A stretch of 7,510 nt of DNA from Methanosarcinales archaeon (GCA_003661125.1 QMVO01000076.1:1-7510), one strand, 5' to 3'; counted from the first letter of the stretch, positions 1 to 7,309 are shown. Made by a program: numbers and translations. Notes: generated by a model from the sequence alone, not told the origin.

Positions 1-2300
1 CTCCCTGGGAAGTGAGCGGTGGGGTGCTAAGGTGCTCTGGGGGGGTGAGAGAGATGCTGGAGGAGGTGAGGCTTTCAAGACCTATCAACATCTCCTCCTT
101 CGAGCATTTCCGGCTCCGGTTCTACCTTAACTACACATTCGGTGACGGTGGGGAGTACTTCGCTGTTCTTCTCTCCCCGGATAACACAACATGGGTGGAG
201 GCGGAGGTTCTCCGGGAGGGCTACACCGGCGAGCTTTCGGTGGAATTTGAAAGGGGAGGGTGGGATGAGATCTACATCGCGTTGGCCTACCATGCCACCT
301 ACGATCAGAGCGTTGTGGTGGACGATCTCTCTTTATGGGGTGGAAGGAAGAACAGTGAGCTTAAAAGAACCCCACCCGGGGTCCACTCCGTCTTTCGCCT
401 TCCCCTTGACCTCTCCCTCTACGACTCCGCTGTGGTGGACTGCTCATACCGCACTGGGGAAAACACTACACTCCTTCTGGGCTACGAGGAGGGCACGTTC
501 AGACCCCTCAAAGGGGTATATGGCTCTGGCGCCTCCCGCGAGCGTTTTGTGATCCCGGCCAGTGCTGAGGCGGTACTGTTTGTCTATATAGGCGGAGGCG
601 ACGAGGGAGCTTATCTGGAATGGATAAGTGTGGCGGGGTCTCTGGAGCTTAAAAAGCTTCTGCTACGCGTGGACGGAAAGGCCCTGGCGGAGCTCAAAGG
701 CGATGTATTCAGGTTTCGCCTTAACACCACCGCACTGAGCGACGGTTGGCACAACATCACGCTCACAGCATACTACTCGGAGTGGCTTCTTGCATCCACA
801 TCCTCCATGATACTTGTAGACAACACCCCTCCGGAGATAGGCCCGCCGCTCACGGCAGTTGTGGGGCAGGGGGAGGTGTGCGAGATAGGCTCCTATGTAG
901 AGGATGAGTGGGGGATTGAGGAGGTCTTCCTGGAGGTGGATGGGGAGCATCTGCCAATTGCACCGCATGACGGGGTCTGTACGGTGAGGTGGTCCACCAC
1001 TGAGGTGGGACTTCACCCCTACAGGGTGGTGGCCGTTGATGTGGCGGGAAACGTGGCGGAGAGGATCGGGTGGGTGAACGTGACCGATACGACCCCCCCG
1101 AGGATTCATCTGAGCTACAGAAACATCATCCAGGGGGAAGTTTGGGTACTCACAGCCCATGTTGAGGATGAGACGGGGGTGGAGAGGGTATGGGTGAGTA
1201 TTGGCGGAGAGGAATACAACCTGACAGGAGGCCCCCTCTACACCTTTTCTAAGCTTTTCACGCACCCGGGGGTATTTAGCTTTGAGGTCAGCGCTCGGGA
1301 CCCGGAGGGAAACATTGCCAGAGAGGAGGGGGTCTTCCTGGTTGTGGATGTAACACCACCCTCCTTCTCCCTTCCAGAGAGGATAGAGATCGTGGAGGAC
1401 ACCGAGGAGATACTGAACCTCACCGTGGTTGAGGATTCCGAGGTGACAGAGGTTAGGGCCACCCTTGAAGGAATGCCCGTACAGGTGGAGGTTGGGGAGG
1501 TGATCCGGCTACACTTTATGATAGAGAGGCCGGGAGAGTATACCCTTCAGGTTTGGGTGAGCGACAGCTGGGGCAATACCGGTACAGGGTGGGCGGAGGT
1601 CACAGTAAGGGACGTGACCCCCCCCGAGGCCGTGATAGAGGGACCGGAGGAGGTGGAGTACCTCTCCTGTGCCCTTTACAGGGCTAAGGGGAGAGATGAT
1701 GGGGGAATAGAGTCCTATTTTTGGAAGGTCAGTGGGCCTGGAGGGGAGTTAGAGGCGGAGGGAGAGCTGCTCAGGGTGGAGTTCACAGCCCCGGGTCAGT
1801 GGGTGATAAATCTCACTGCGGTGGACACATCCTGTCTGAAAAGTAGTGTGAGCATTAAAGTGCTATGCACGGATACAACACCCCCGGTACCGGTCATCAT
1901 CTGGCAGAGTGGAGTCATCTACGAGGGCCAGTCGGTAAACTTCTCCTCTGAGAGCAGCTTTGACAACCTGGGTATTTTAAACTTCACCTGGACCTTTCAG
2001 GGGGACACCAACGCCACGATCCTCTACGGGCGGGCGGTTACTTTTAACTTCTCAGCCCCAGGGGTATGGAGGGTCACCCTTGTTTGTGTGGACGTCTCTG
2101 GGAATGAGGCGGCTACCACCCTTACCCTCCGCGTAAGAGAGAAGCCTCATATGATAGAACCCCAAGTGGGAAAGAGTGAGACAGGGGAAGAGGGGGGAGG
2201 ATTTTATCTCCTCCTTTCGGCGGTCCCCTACGTATTCGCCCTTCTTCTCCTTCTCCTCTTCAGGAGAAGGGACGTGGTGAAATCTGAGGTGGAAGAGTAA
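1..2300 (+). CDS. Surface glycoprotein-like protein with tandem Ig/PKD-like domains and C-terminal membrane anchor (5' end cut by window)
   Basis: The reading frame is open from base 3 to the TAA at 2298-2300. The first in-frame start-like codon is GTG at 12, but there is no signal peptide and the opening residues already look like the interior of a domain, so the true start is probably upstream. Residues are counted from that GTG. Residues 1-110 look like a MAM/jelly-roll module ending in VVVDDLSLWGG, and 115-205 look like a second beta-rich module. From 270 onward five units begin with D-x-TPP linkers at residues 270, 359, 446, 534 and 621. The first three are Ig-like and the last two PKD-like, with FTWTF and a closing VDVSGN segment. 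Residues 731-750 form a Leu-rich membrane helix followed by RRR and a short acidic tail. I count 14 N-x-S/T sequons, which fits a glycosylated exterior domain. There is no LPXTG or PGF motif. An adhesion, cell-envelope or binding role is inferred; no catalytic motif was seen. The gene is much more GC-rich than the next one. Confidence 0.85.
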   Translation, partial: PWEVSGGVLRCSGGVREMLEEVRLSRPINISSFEHFRLRFYLNYTFGDGGEYFAVLLSPDNTTWVEAEVLREGYTGELSVEFERGGWDEIYIALAYHATYDQSVVVDDLSLWGGRKNSELKRTPPGVHSVFRLPLDLSLYDSAVVDCSYRTGENTTLLLGYEEGTFRPLKGVYGSGASRERFVIPASAEAVLFVYIGGGDEGAYLEWISVAGSLELKKLLLRVDGKALAELKGDVFRFRLNTTALSDGWHNITLTAYYSEWLLASTSSMILVDNTPPEIGPPLTAVVGQGEVCEIGSYVEDEWGIEEVFLEVDGEHLPIAPHDGVCTVRWSTTEVGLHPYRVVAVDVAGNVAERIGWVNVTDTTPPRIHLSYRNIIQGEVWVLTAHVEDETGVERVWVSIGGEEYNLTGGPLYTFSKLFTHPGVFSFEVSARDPEGNIAREEGVFLVVDVTPPSFSLPERIEIVEDTEEILNLTVVEDSEVTEVRATLEGMPVQVEVGEVIRLHFMIERPGEYTLQVWVSDSWGNTGTGWAEVTVRDVTPPEAVIEGPEEVEYLSCALYRAKGRDDGGIESYFWKVSGPGGELEAEGELLRVEFTAPGQWVINLTAVDTSCLKSSVSIKVLCTDTTPPVPVIIWQSGVIYEGQSVNFSSESSFDNLGILNFTWTFQGDTNATILYGRAVTFNFSAPGVWRVTLVCVDVSGNEAATTLTLRVREKPHMIEPQVGKSETGEEGGGFYLLLSAVPYVFALLLLLLFRRRDVVKSEVEE
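819..2135 (+). repeat. Array of five Ig/PKD-like protein repeats of about 88 residues
   Basis: The D-x-TPP linkers (DNTPP, DTTPP, DVTPP, DVTPP, DTTPP) start at bases 819, 1086, 1347, 1611 and 1872, a spacing of 87-89 residues. Each unit carries a conserved late segment of the type V-x-D-x-x-G-N before the next linker (for example VDVAGN, RDPEGN, VDVSGN). The repeat is at protein level; the DNA copies have diverged, so the array is old rather than recently duplicated. Confidence 0.8.
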
Positions 2301-2318
2301 TTCTCAAGCAATAATAGT

Positions 2319-2348
2319 CCCCCCGGCGTCCCCCATCCCCCCGGGGGG
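2319..2348 (+). terminator. GC-rich palindrome after the surface-protein gene, possible transcription end or RNA hairpin
   Basis: CCCCCCGG at 2319-2326 can pair perfectly with CCGGGGGG at 2341-2348 across a 14-base C-rich loop. Alternatively, 2337-2348 is by itself a perfect 12-base palindrome (six C then six G). It lies 18 bases after the upstream stop codon. It is not followed by a strong T run, so a classical intrinsic terminator is uncertain; archaeal terminators rely mainly on T tracts. It could instead protect the mRNA end. Confidence 0.35.
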
Positions 2349-2523
2349 TGTTCAACTTAACCGCCCTCGGATTTTAGGATGTTATGGTAGCTGTTACGCC
2401 TTTAAAATTATTCCCTTAAGTTGGCATCTTCACAGAGCAAGAAAAGAGCACAAACACCCCAATGACACGGCACTACGACGCTCGTTGAAGGTGAGGCATA
2501 AGTAGTTGGAAAGCATTAACACA

Positions 2524-2536
2524 GAAATTATATATA
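2524..2536 (+). promoter_or_regulatory. Putative archaeal BRE/TATA promoter for the RHS gene
   Basis: GAAA at 2524-2527 directly precedes TTATATATA at 2528-2536, which matches the archaeal pattern of an A-rich BRE upstream of a TATA box. With the usual spacing, transcription would begin near 2556-2562 and leave a leader of about 100 bases before the ATG at 2661. If the host is bacterial, the same AT-rich stretch might serve as a -10 region. A weaker candidate, CATATA at 2619-2624, would give a much shorter leader. Confidence 0.5.
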
Positions 2537-2646
2537 GGTCAGAAATGCATGGTTTGTTGGTGTCGAGTGGGTGGGTAGAGGGGTAATAATATGCGAAGAA
2601 GGAGGGTGGGGTTAAGCACATATAGCTGGTAGCTTTGACAGATAAA

Positions 2647-2653
2647 GGGGTGA
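2647..2653 (+). promoter_or_regulatory. Ribosome binding site of the RHS gene
   Basis: GGGGTGA contains the GGTGA core complementary to the 16S rRNA 3' end and sits 7 bases before the ATG at 2661. This position supports 2661 as the start, and translation from there gives a clear signal peptide. Confidence 0.65.
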
Positions 2654-2660
2654 GTAAGAC

Positions 2661-5600
2661 ATGAGAAGGAGATATGTGTTACTGATGTTGGGTATGTTCC
2701 TATTTTCTGGAATATCGTCAGTGATAATATACGAACACGATGGTGGTTTGGTATTGAGTGCTGATGCGGAGAAGTCCAAAAAACCTGATTTAGTGTGCAA
2801 TCTCTCTACTAAATATGACGTGGAATACGCCGGTTCAAATAGTTTTATTAATATTAAGATAGCTAATGAAGGTGAGAAGGACATCACCATACCAGTTAGA
2901 GCTAAGGTCTGGCTAGGCAATAAGCTGTTATTTAACCATTCCGTTATTCGCAGCCTAAAAGCTGGAATGTCTAGGGTTTTTTCCCTGCCATGGAATAAGA
3001 AGGAACCAGGTGATTATCAGATAAAGGTGTTGGTAGACCCCGAAAATGATATTGAGGAGTCAAATGAAAGTAATAATCTTCTCACTGAGGATGTTACGGT
3101 GTTTACATATACTGCGAACACTGGTTTTGAAGATTATTATCATTATATTGGTGAAGGGTCCCCTATTATGGAAACCAGCGGTGCCATGGTTAATTCTGCC
3201 AATGGGAACCTTCTCGTCGTTTATGAGGATATGTCAATTAGTGCTCTTCAATTTGTAATGGGCGTGTTAAGGGCCTATAATAGTCAACGTGCTGATAAAT
3301 TGGGTCCATTTGGTTATGGATGGACATTTAACTATAATGAATATCTTCTGGTTGATGAGTATGGAAATGTTGACTATATTGATGGAGATGGTACGAAGAT
3401 ACACTATACGAAAACAGGAACAGGATACATCCCACCTGAAGGGATTTATGACAAATTAGCAAAATATGAGGATGGTACATATAAACTTTTCAGCCTAGAT
3501 GGTGTTGTTAAAGAATTTTCGGCAGCAGGCAAATTACTTGAAATAACAGACAAAAATGGGAATAAGCTGACCTTCACGTATAACGGGGGAAACCTATATA
3601 AGGTGACGGATTCCTCAGGACTGACGCTTACTTTTACCTGTAATGTGCATAACCTGATAGTATGCGTTTCAGACCCGACTGGTAGAAATGTATATTATGA
3701 TTACAACGATAACAATGAATTGGTTAGAGCAACGGATCCAAGGGGGGGTGCTATAGAATATGGATATGATGACAATCACCGCCTGATATGGATAAAAGAA
3801 AAGGAAAACGGTAATACTACTTTTACATACCTCACGGGGGCTACTCCTGATCAGGATAAGGTGCATACGGTATCTAGAGCAGTTTATGATCCATCACAGG
3901 GTGGCAATCAGGACGCCTTCACAGTTTATTCATTCACGTACAGTAGTGGAGAAACGCAAATTACAAACGCTAAGGGAGTTGTTACCACTATTAATTACAA
4001 TAGCAATGGGAATCCAACCCACATTTCTGGACCATGTGCGGGTATGCGATTTAAACGTGGAGATTACATATGGAGTGGGAATAGAATAACAAGTTACACT
4101 GACCCAAGATCGTACACTACAACATACACGTATGATGCTTATGGGAATAAACTATCGGAAACAGATCCACTTGCACACACTCAGCAGTGGGAATATACGG
4201 TTATTGATACAGTGGGACAGACGGAGGAGAAATATATAAGTTATATGACAAAATATACAAATAGGCTTGGTAAGGAATGGACCTATACTTACGATGAGAA
4301 TGGGAATCTCATATCAATAACTGACCCAACAAACTATGTTCAGACTATGACATACAATTCTCAGGGCTTGTTAACAGAGGAATCTGGGCCTCCCCATAAA
4401 AGATATGAGTATGATTCCCATGGGAATTTAATAAAAATCACTTATGATGATGAGAAATATGTCCAATATACATATAACACGATAGGCTGGAAGCTATCAA
4501 TGAAGGATGAGGATGGATATACTACAAGTTATTCATATGACAATAATGGGAATCTCGTATCTGTTTCCGATCCGTTGGGAAAGACTATGAGCTATTCGTA
4601 TGATTATGAAGACAGGCTAGTAAGTGTGACCGACAAATTAGGATATACAACGACATACGCATATAATAAACTATTGTGTAGAATTGAAAAAATACAGAAC
4701 CCCTTGGACTATGAAAAGAGATATTACTATGATAATGTCGGAAATCTTGTACGTTTTGTCAATGAGAGAAATGTAGAGACAACCTATAGTTATGATGACC
4801 TGAACCGCCGTATCAGTCTTATAGATGCGTATTCCAAATCAATCACATGGGCCTATGATGATAACGACAATATAATTAGTGTTACTGATAAATTGGGGGC
4901 GGTTGTTCAGTATACTTATAATGAGATGAACTGGTTAACACAGATCCGGGATCAACTAGGACATATCACTACATATTCCTATGATGCAGAGGGCCAGTTG
5001 GTGAGAGTGGAAAATGCGAGGGGGTATGCTACCACATATGAGTACGATGCTGCAGGACGGCTTACGAAGGAGACAGACCCAGAGGGGAATTCAGAAACAT
5101 ATACGTATGACACCTTTGGAAGGTTAAAAACAGAGACGCATAAAGATGGCACATCCACGACGTACACTTATGATGTGAGGAACAGGATAGAGGAGGTTAC
5201 TGATGAGACTGGAACAACTACATATACGTATGATGGGAGGGGGAACCTCCTCACGGAAACCGATCCACTTTCAAGAACCACTACATATACCTACGACGAG
5301 CTTGGCAGGCGGATTCAGGTAACTTCTCCAATGGGATACACTACCAAATATTACTATGATGCTATGGATCACCTTACAAAAATAACGGATCCAAATGGGA
5401 ATAGCATTTCATATACCTATGATGCAGTTGGCAGATTAAAAACTGAGACAACGGAGCTGGGAAAGACAACACAATATGATTATGACCCAGTTGGTAACAT
5501 TGTTCGCAGAACGGCTCCAAATGGTGATATTACTACATATAGTTACGATTATTTAAACCGCAGGACGGCAGTTAATTATCCCGACGGGAGTTCAATTACT

Positions 5601-7295
5601 TATGCGTATGACGCTATGGGAAGGGTCACAGAGAGTCATAACAATGGAATTGGAGCTAATGACAATCTCTATTATACTTACGATGACAAAGGCCAACTTG
5701 TGAAATTGAGGGCAGTAATTGGTGATTTTGATCTTACTATACAGTATGAATATGATGCTGTTGGGAATAAAATTAAAGTTACGGATCCAATGGATGGGGT
5801 TACAAGATATCAATACGACAGCATGAATCGCGTAATAAGCATAATAAACCCCTACTCGGAGACGACTACGTTTTCGTATGATAGCATGGGGAGGATTACC
5901 AGCATTAATTACGCCAATGGGGTGGTTCTCACCAATACTTATAATGAAAAGGGGTGGTTAACCAACCAGGTGTATAAAAAGGGTACCACCACAATCTTGA
6001 GTCTTTCTTATTCTTACGATACGATAGGAAGAATGACTGAACGGGTGGACTCATCAGGCACTACAACTTATACCTATGACAATGATGATCGCCTCACGAG
6101 TGTAAGTTATCCGTGGGGAGATACCGTATCGTACTCCTATGATGGTGCAGGAAACAGGCTCACTATGGTGGTAAACAGCGGAACACCGATACAATATTCG
6201 TACAACGAAGATAATCAACTTTTAAGTATAAGTGACGGAACAAGTTTCACTTACGATAGTAACGGTAATGTGATTGAAAAGGATGTCAATGGCCAAAAAA
6301 CGAGATACAGCTATGATTATGAGAACAGGCTAACAGGCATAACCTTCCCAGACAGTACTGTGTCAGAGTATAAATATTGTTCCTGTCCTGGGGTCTCATG
6401 TGGGTGTGGATATGGAGTGTGGCCTACTTCGGTTGGAGGGAAGAGAATTGTCAAATCCACTAGCAGTGGCACAGATTATTATTTCTATGACGGTGAAGAC
6501 ATAATACTGGAGTTTGATTCAAATGGAGTTCTACAGGCACAGTACACTCATGGACCCGGAATAGACAATGTTATAAGCATGAGAAGGGGGGGTGAGAGTT
6601 ATTTCTTCCTCAAGGACTACTTAGGCAGTGTTGTTGCCATAACGGATGAGGAAGGTAACATTGTGGTTAGGTACACCTATGATGCATGGGGAACAATAGT
6701 GAGTACGACAGGATCTAACATAAAGAATCCCTATAGATACACTGGAAGGGAATACGATTCAGAGAGTGGTCTTTATTACTACAGGGCAAGGTATTACAAC
6801 AGTGTGATTGGCAGATTCCTACAGAGAGATCCGATAGGAGCGGAAGGCGGGGTTAATTTGTATGTTTATGTGAATGATGATCCGATTAACGCATTGGATC
6901 CCACTGGCACATCCGTATTTTGTCAAATTGTCATGCTTAAGGCAGCGTATCAAGCAGGAAATGACAAATCTTTAATGGCCCACAAATGTCATTGGGCTGC
7001 CCATGCTTATGTTGGTGTGGTAATGCACAGAGCTGGTTGTGATCTTCTTACAACCTATCTTCTTGCTTGGGAACTGGAAGCATTGTATCCACCATTTTTT
7101 AAAGATTTAGATTGGAAAGATGTATTTGCAATGATGATTGGTTGGAAATATTATAATAAGGGTGGTTATAAGTATAAACGTTTTTGGAGATTTAAGATAA
7201 AGGTTGGTTACAATTGGTCTCCAAAAAAAGTTGCATTGTTCCTATTCCCACCCCCGACTGGGGGAGGTAATAGAATTGGAGCAAAGTGTGAATGA
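2661..7295 (+). CDS. Secreted RHS/YD-repeat protein with CARDB domain and variable C-terminal tail, candidate polymorphic toxin
   Basis: A complete 1544-residue protein. Residues 1-36 look like a Sec-type signal (MRRR, then a hydrophobic stretch, cleavage perhaps near LSADA). Residues 42-148 form a CARDB domain ending in the typical DPENDIEESNESNN segment. Residues 176-225 match the entry module of RHS proteins (NSANGNLL, then GPFGYGWTFNY). Residues 303-1239 hold about 40 YD repeats of about 21 residues. A Cys cluster (C1240, C1242, C1247, C1249) follows. The RHS-associated core spans about 1319-1416 (YLGSV, YTYDAWG, TGREYDSESGLYYYRARYY, GRFLQRDP, LDPTG). The last 128 residues are not recognised. 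In known RHS and Tc toxins the YD repeats form a hollow shell enclosing the C-terminal tip; a toxin role here is inferred from that layout. There is no PAAR or Tc-type N-terminal module, so Sec export to the surface or exterior is the likely route. The gene is lower in GC (about 42%) than the gene before it, suggesting transfer. Confidence 0.9.
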   Translation: MRRRYVLLMLGMFLFSGISSVIIYEHDGGLVLSADAEKSKKPDLVCNLSTKYDVEYAGSNSFINIKIANEGEKDITIPVRAKVWLGNKLLFNHSVIRSLKAGMSRVFSLPWNKKEPGDYQIKVLVDPENDIEESNESNNLLTEDVTVFTYTANTGFEDYYHYIGEGSPIMETSGAMVNSANGNLLVVYEDMSISALQFVMGVLRAYNSQRADKLGPFGYGWTFNYNEYLLVDEYGNVDYIDGDGTKIHYTKTGTGYIPPEGIYDKLAKYEDGTYKLFSLDGVVKEFSAAGKLLEITDKNGNKLTFTYNGGNLYKVTDSSGLTLTFTCNVHNLIVCVSDPTGRNVYYDYNDNNELVRATDPRGGAIEYGYDDNHRLIWIKEKENGNTTFTYLTGATPDQDKVHTVSRAVYDPSQGGNQDAFTVYSFTYSSGETQITNAKGVVTTINYNSNGNPTHISGPCAGMRFKRGDYIWSGNRITSYTDPRSYTTTYTYDAYGNKLSETDPLAHTQQWEYTVIDTVGQTEEKYISYMTKYTNRLGKEWTYTYDENGNLISITDPTNYVQTMTYNSQGLLTEESGPPHKRYEYDSHGNLIKITYDDEKYVQYTYNTIGWKLSMKDEDGYTTSYSYDNNGNLVSVSDPLGKTMSYSYDYEDRLVSVTDKLGYTTTYAYNKLLCRIEKIQNPLDYEKRYYYDNVGNLVRFVNERNVETTYSYDDLNRRISLIDAYSKSITWAYDDNDNIISVTDKLGAVVQYTYNEMNWLTQIRDQLGHITTYSYDAEGQLVRVENARGYATTYEYDAAGRLTKETDPEGNSETYTYDTFGRLKTETHKDGTSTTYTYDVRNRIEEVTDETGTTTYTYDGRGNLLTETDPLSRTTTYTYDELGRRIQVTSPMGYTTKYYYDAMDHLTKITDPNGNSISYTYDAVGRLKTETTELGKTTQYDYDPVGNIVRRTAPNGDITTYSYDYLNRRTAVNYPDGSSITYAYDAMGRVTESHNNGIGANDNLYYTYDDKGQLVKLRAVIGDFDLTIQYEYDAVGNKIKVTDPMDGVTRYQYDSMNRVISIINPYSETTTFSYDSMGRITSINYANGVVLTNTYNEKGWLTNQVYKKGTTTILSLSYSYDTIGRMTERVDSSGTTTYTYDNDDRLTSVSYPWGDTVSYSYDGAGNRLTMVVNSGTPIQYSYNEDNQLLSISDGTSFTYDSNGNVIEKDVNGQKTRYSYDYENRLTGITFPDSTVSEYKYCSCPGVSCGCGYGVWPTSVGGKRIVKSTSSGTDYYFYDGEDIILEFDSNGVLQAQYTHGPGIDNVISMRRGGESYFFLKDYLGSVVAITDEEGNIVVRYTYDAWGTIVSTTGSNIKNPYRYTGREYDSESGLYYYRARYYNSVIGRFLQRDPIGAEGGVNLYVYVNDDPINALDPTGTSVFCQIVMLKAAYQAGNDKSLMAHKCHWAAHAYVGVVMHRAGCDLLTTYLLAWELEALYPPFFKDLDWKDVFAMMIGWKYYNKGGYKYKRFWRFKIKVGYNWSPKKVALFLFPPPTGGGNRIGAKCE
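3567..6377 (+). repeat. YD-repeat array (about 40 units with a 63-base period)
   Basis: The translated units follow the pattern TTYxYDxxGRLxxxTDPxGx and recur about every 21 residues over residues 303-1239. In the middle of the array the period is also visible in DNA: CTACATATAC starts at both 5218 and 5281, exactly 63 bases apart. Early units (303-560) are degenerate and interrupted by longer insertions; units between about 760 and 1130 are the most regular. The array could favour slippage or recombination, but the frame is intact throughout. Confidence 0.9.
6615..6908 (+). other. RHS repeat-associated core domain (within the RHS gene)
   Basis: This codes for residues 1319-1416, from DYLGSV to LDPTG, and includes the hallmark TGREYDSESGLYYYRARYY and GRFLQRDPIG segments. 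R1389-D1390 and D1413 lie where the residues implicated in autoproteolysis of Tc-toxin C proteins and RHS effectors lie, 23 residues apart. Release of the tail after the DPTG region is therefore plausible but is an inference. Confidence 0.85.
6909..7292 (+). other. Unrecognised C-terminal tail of the RHS protein, candidate toxin tip
   Basis: This codes for residues 1417-1544, directly after DPTG, where RHS proteins carry exchangeable effector domains. The first half is helical-looking and has clustered His and Cys (H1441, C1443, H1444, H1448, H1456, C1460), followed by LAWELEAL with E1471 and E1473, then DLDWKD (D1482, D1484, D1487). The second half is rich in Lys, Tyr and Trp and strongly basic, ending in a short hydrophobic stretch and PPPTGGGN. 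Bases 7081-7200 fall to about 25-28% GC, below the rest of the gene. I do not recognise the family; the H/C, E, D layout recalls small helical tails of other RHS proteins, but this is a weak impression. Confidence 0.55.
7242..7273 (+). other. GC-rich hairpin overlapping the end of the RHS coding sequence
   Basis: The arms CTATTCCCACCCCC (7242-7255) and GGGGGAGGTAATAG (7260-7273) pair at 12 of 14 positions around a 4-base GACT loop. It lies 20 bases before the RHS stop codon and 43 bases before the next start codon. No T run follows, so it is more likely to be an attenuator or an mRNA-stability element between the two genes than a full terminator. It also encodes the odd PPPTGGGN end of the protein. 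Confidence 0.45.
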
Positions 7296-7304
7296 GGTTG
7301 GCTG

Positions 7305-7309
7305 GGAGG
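7305..7309 (+). promoter_or_regulatory. Ribosome binding site of the lipoprotein gene
   Basis: GGAGG lies 7 bases before the ATG at 7317, an optimal spacing that fixes this start codon. Confidence 0.7.

Larger units (their letters stand above)
2301..2660. other. Intergenic region between the surface-protein gene and the RHS gene
   Basis: These 360 bases contain no convincing gene. GC content falls from about 60% in the upstream gene to about 40% here. In order, the region holds a GC-rich palindrome just after the upstream stop, an 8-base inverted repeat (2353-2360 with 2416-2423) around an AT-rich stretch, a TATA-like promoter near 2524-2536, a possible 13-codon upstream ORF at 2591-2632 and the RHS ribosome binding site. 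A 63-codon minus-strand ORF crosses it but lacks any recognisable protein character. Confidence 0.7.

Noticed and set aside
12..14. GTG as the true start of the first gene
   Set aside because: The frame stays open to the window edge, no ribosome binding site precedes it, no signal peptide follows, and the first residues look like the interior of a beta-rich domain. The gene is treated as truncated at the 5' end.
663..1265. A 200-codon minus-strand ORF inside the first gene
   Set aside because: It is antisense to a clear Ig-like coding region, has Pro/His/Arg-rich composition typical of a shadow of GC-rich coding DNA, and shows no domain.
2430..2621. A 63-codon minus-strand ORF in the intergenic region
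   Set aside because: It has no recognisable motif or good ribosome binding site, and it covers the predicted promoter of the RHS gene.
3567..6377. Periodic repeats as a possible CRISPR or satellite array
   Set aside because: The 63-base period corresponds to 21-residue YD repeats in one intact reading frame; the repeats vary in sequence and there are no unique spacers between identical repeats.
2661..7295. Frameshift or pseudogene in the RHS gene
   Set aside because: The frame is uninterrupted from signal peptide to stop, and all modules occur in the expected order.
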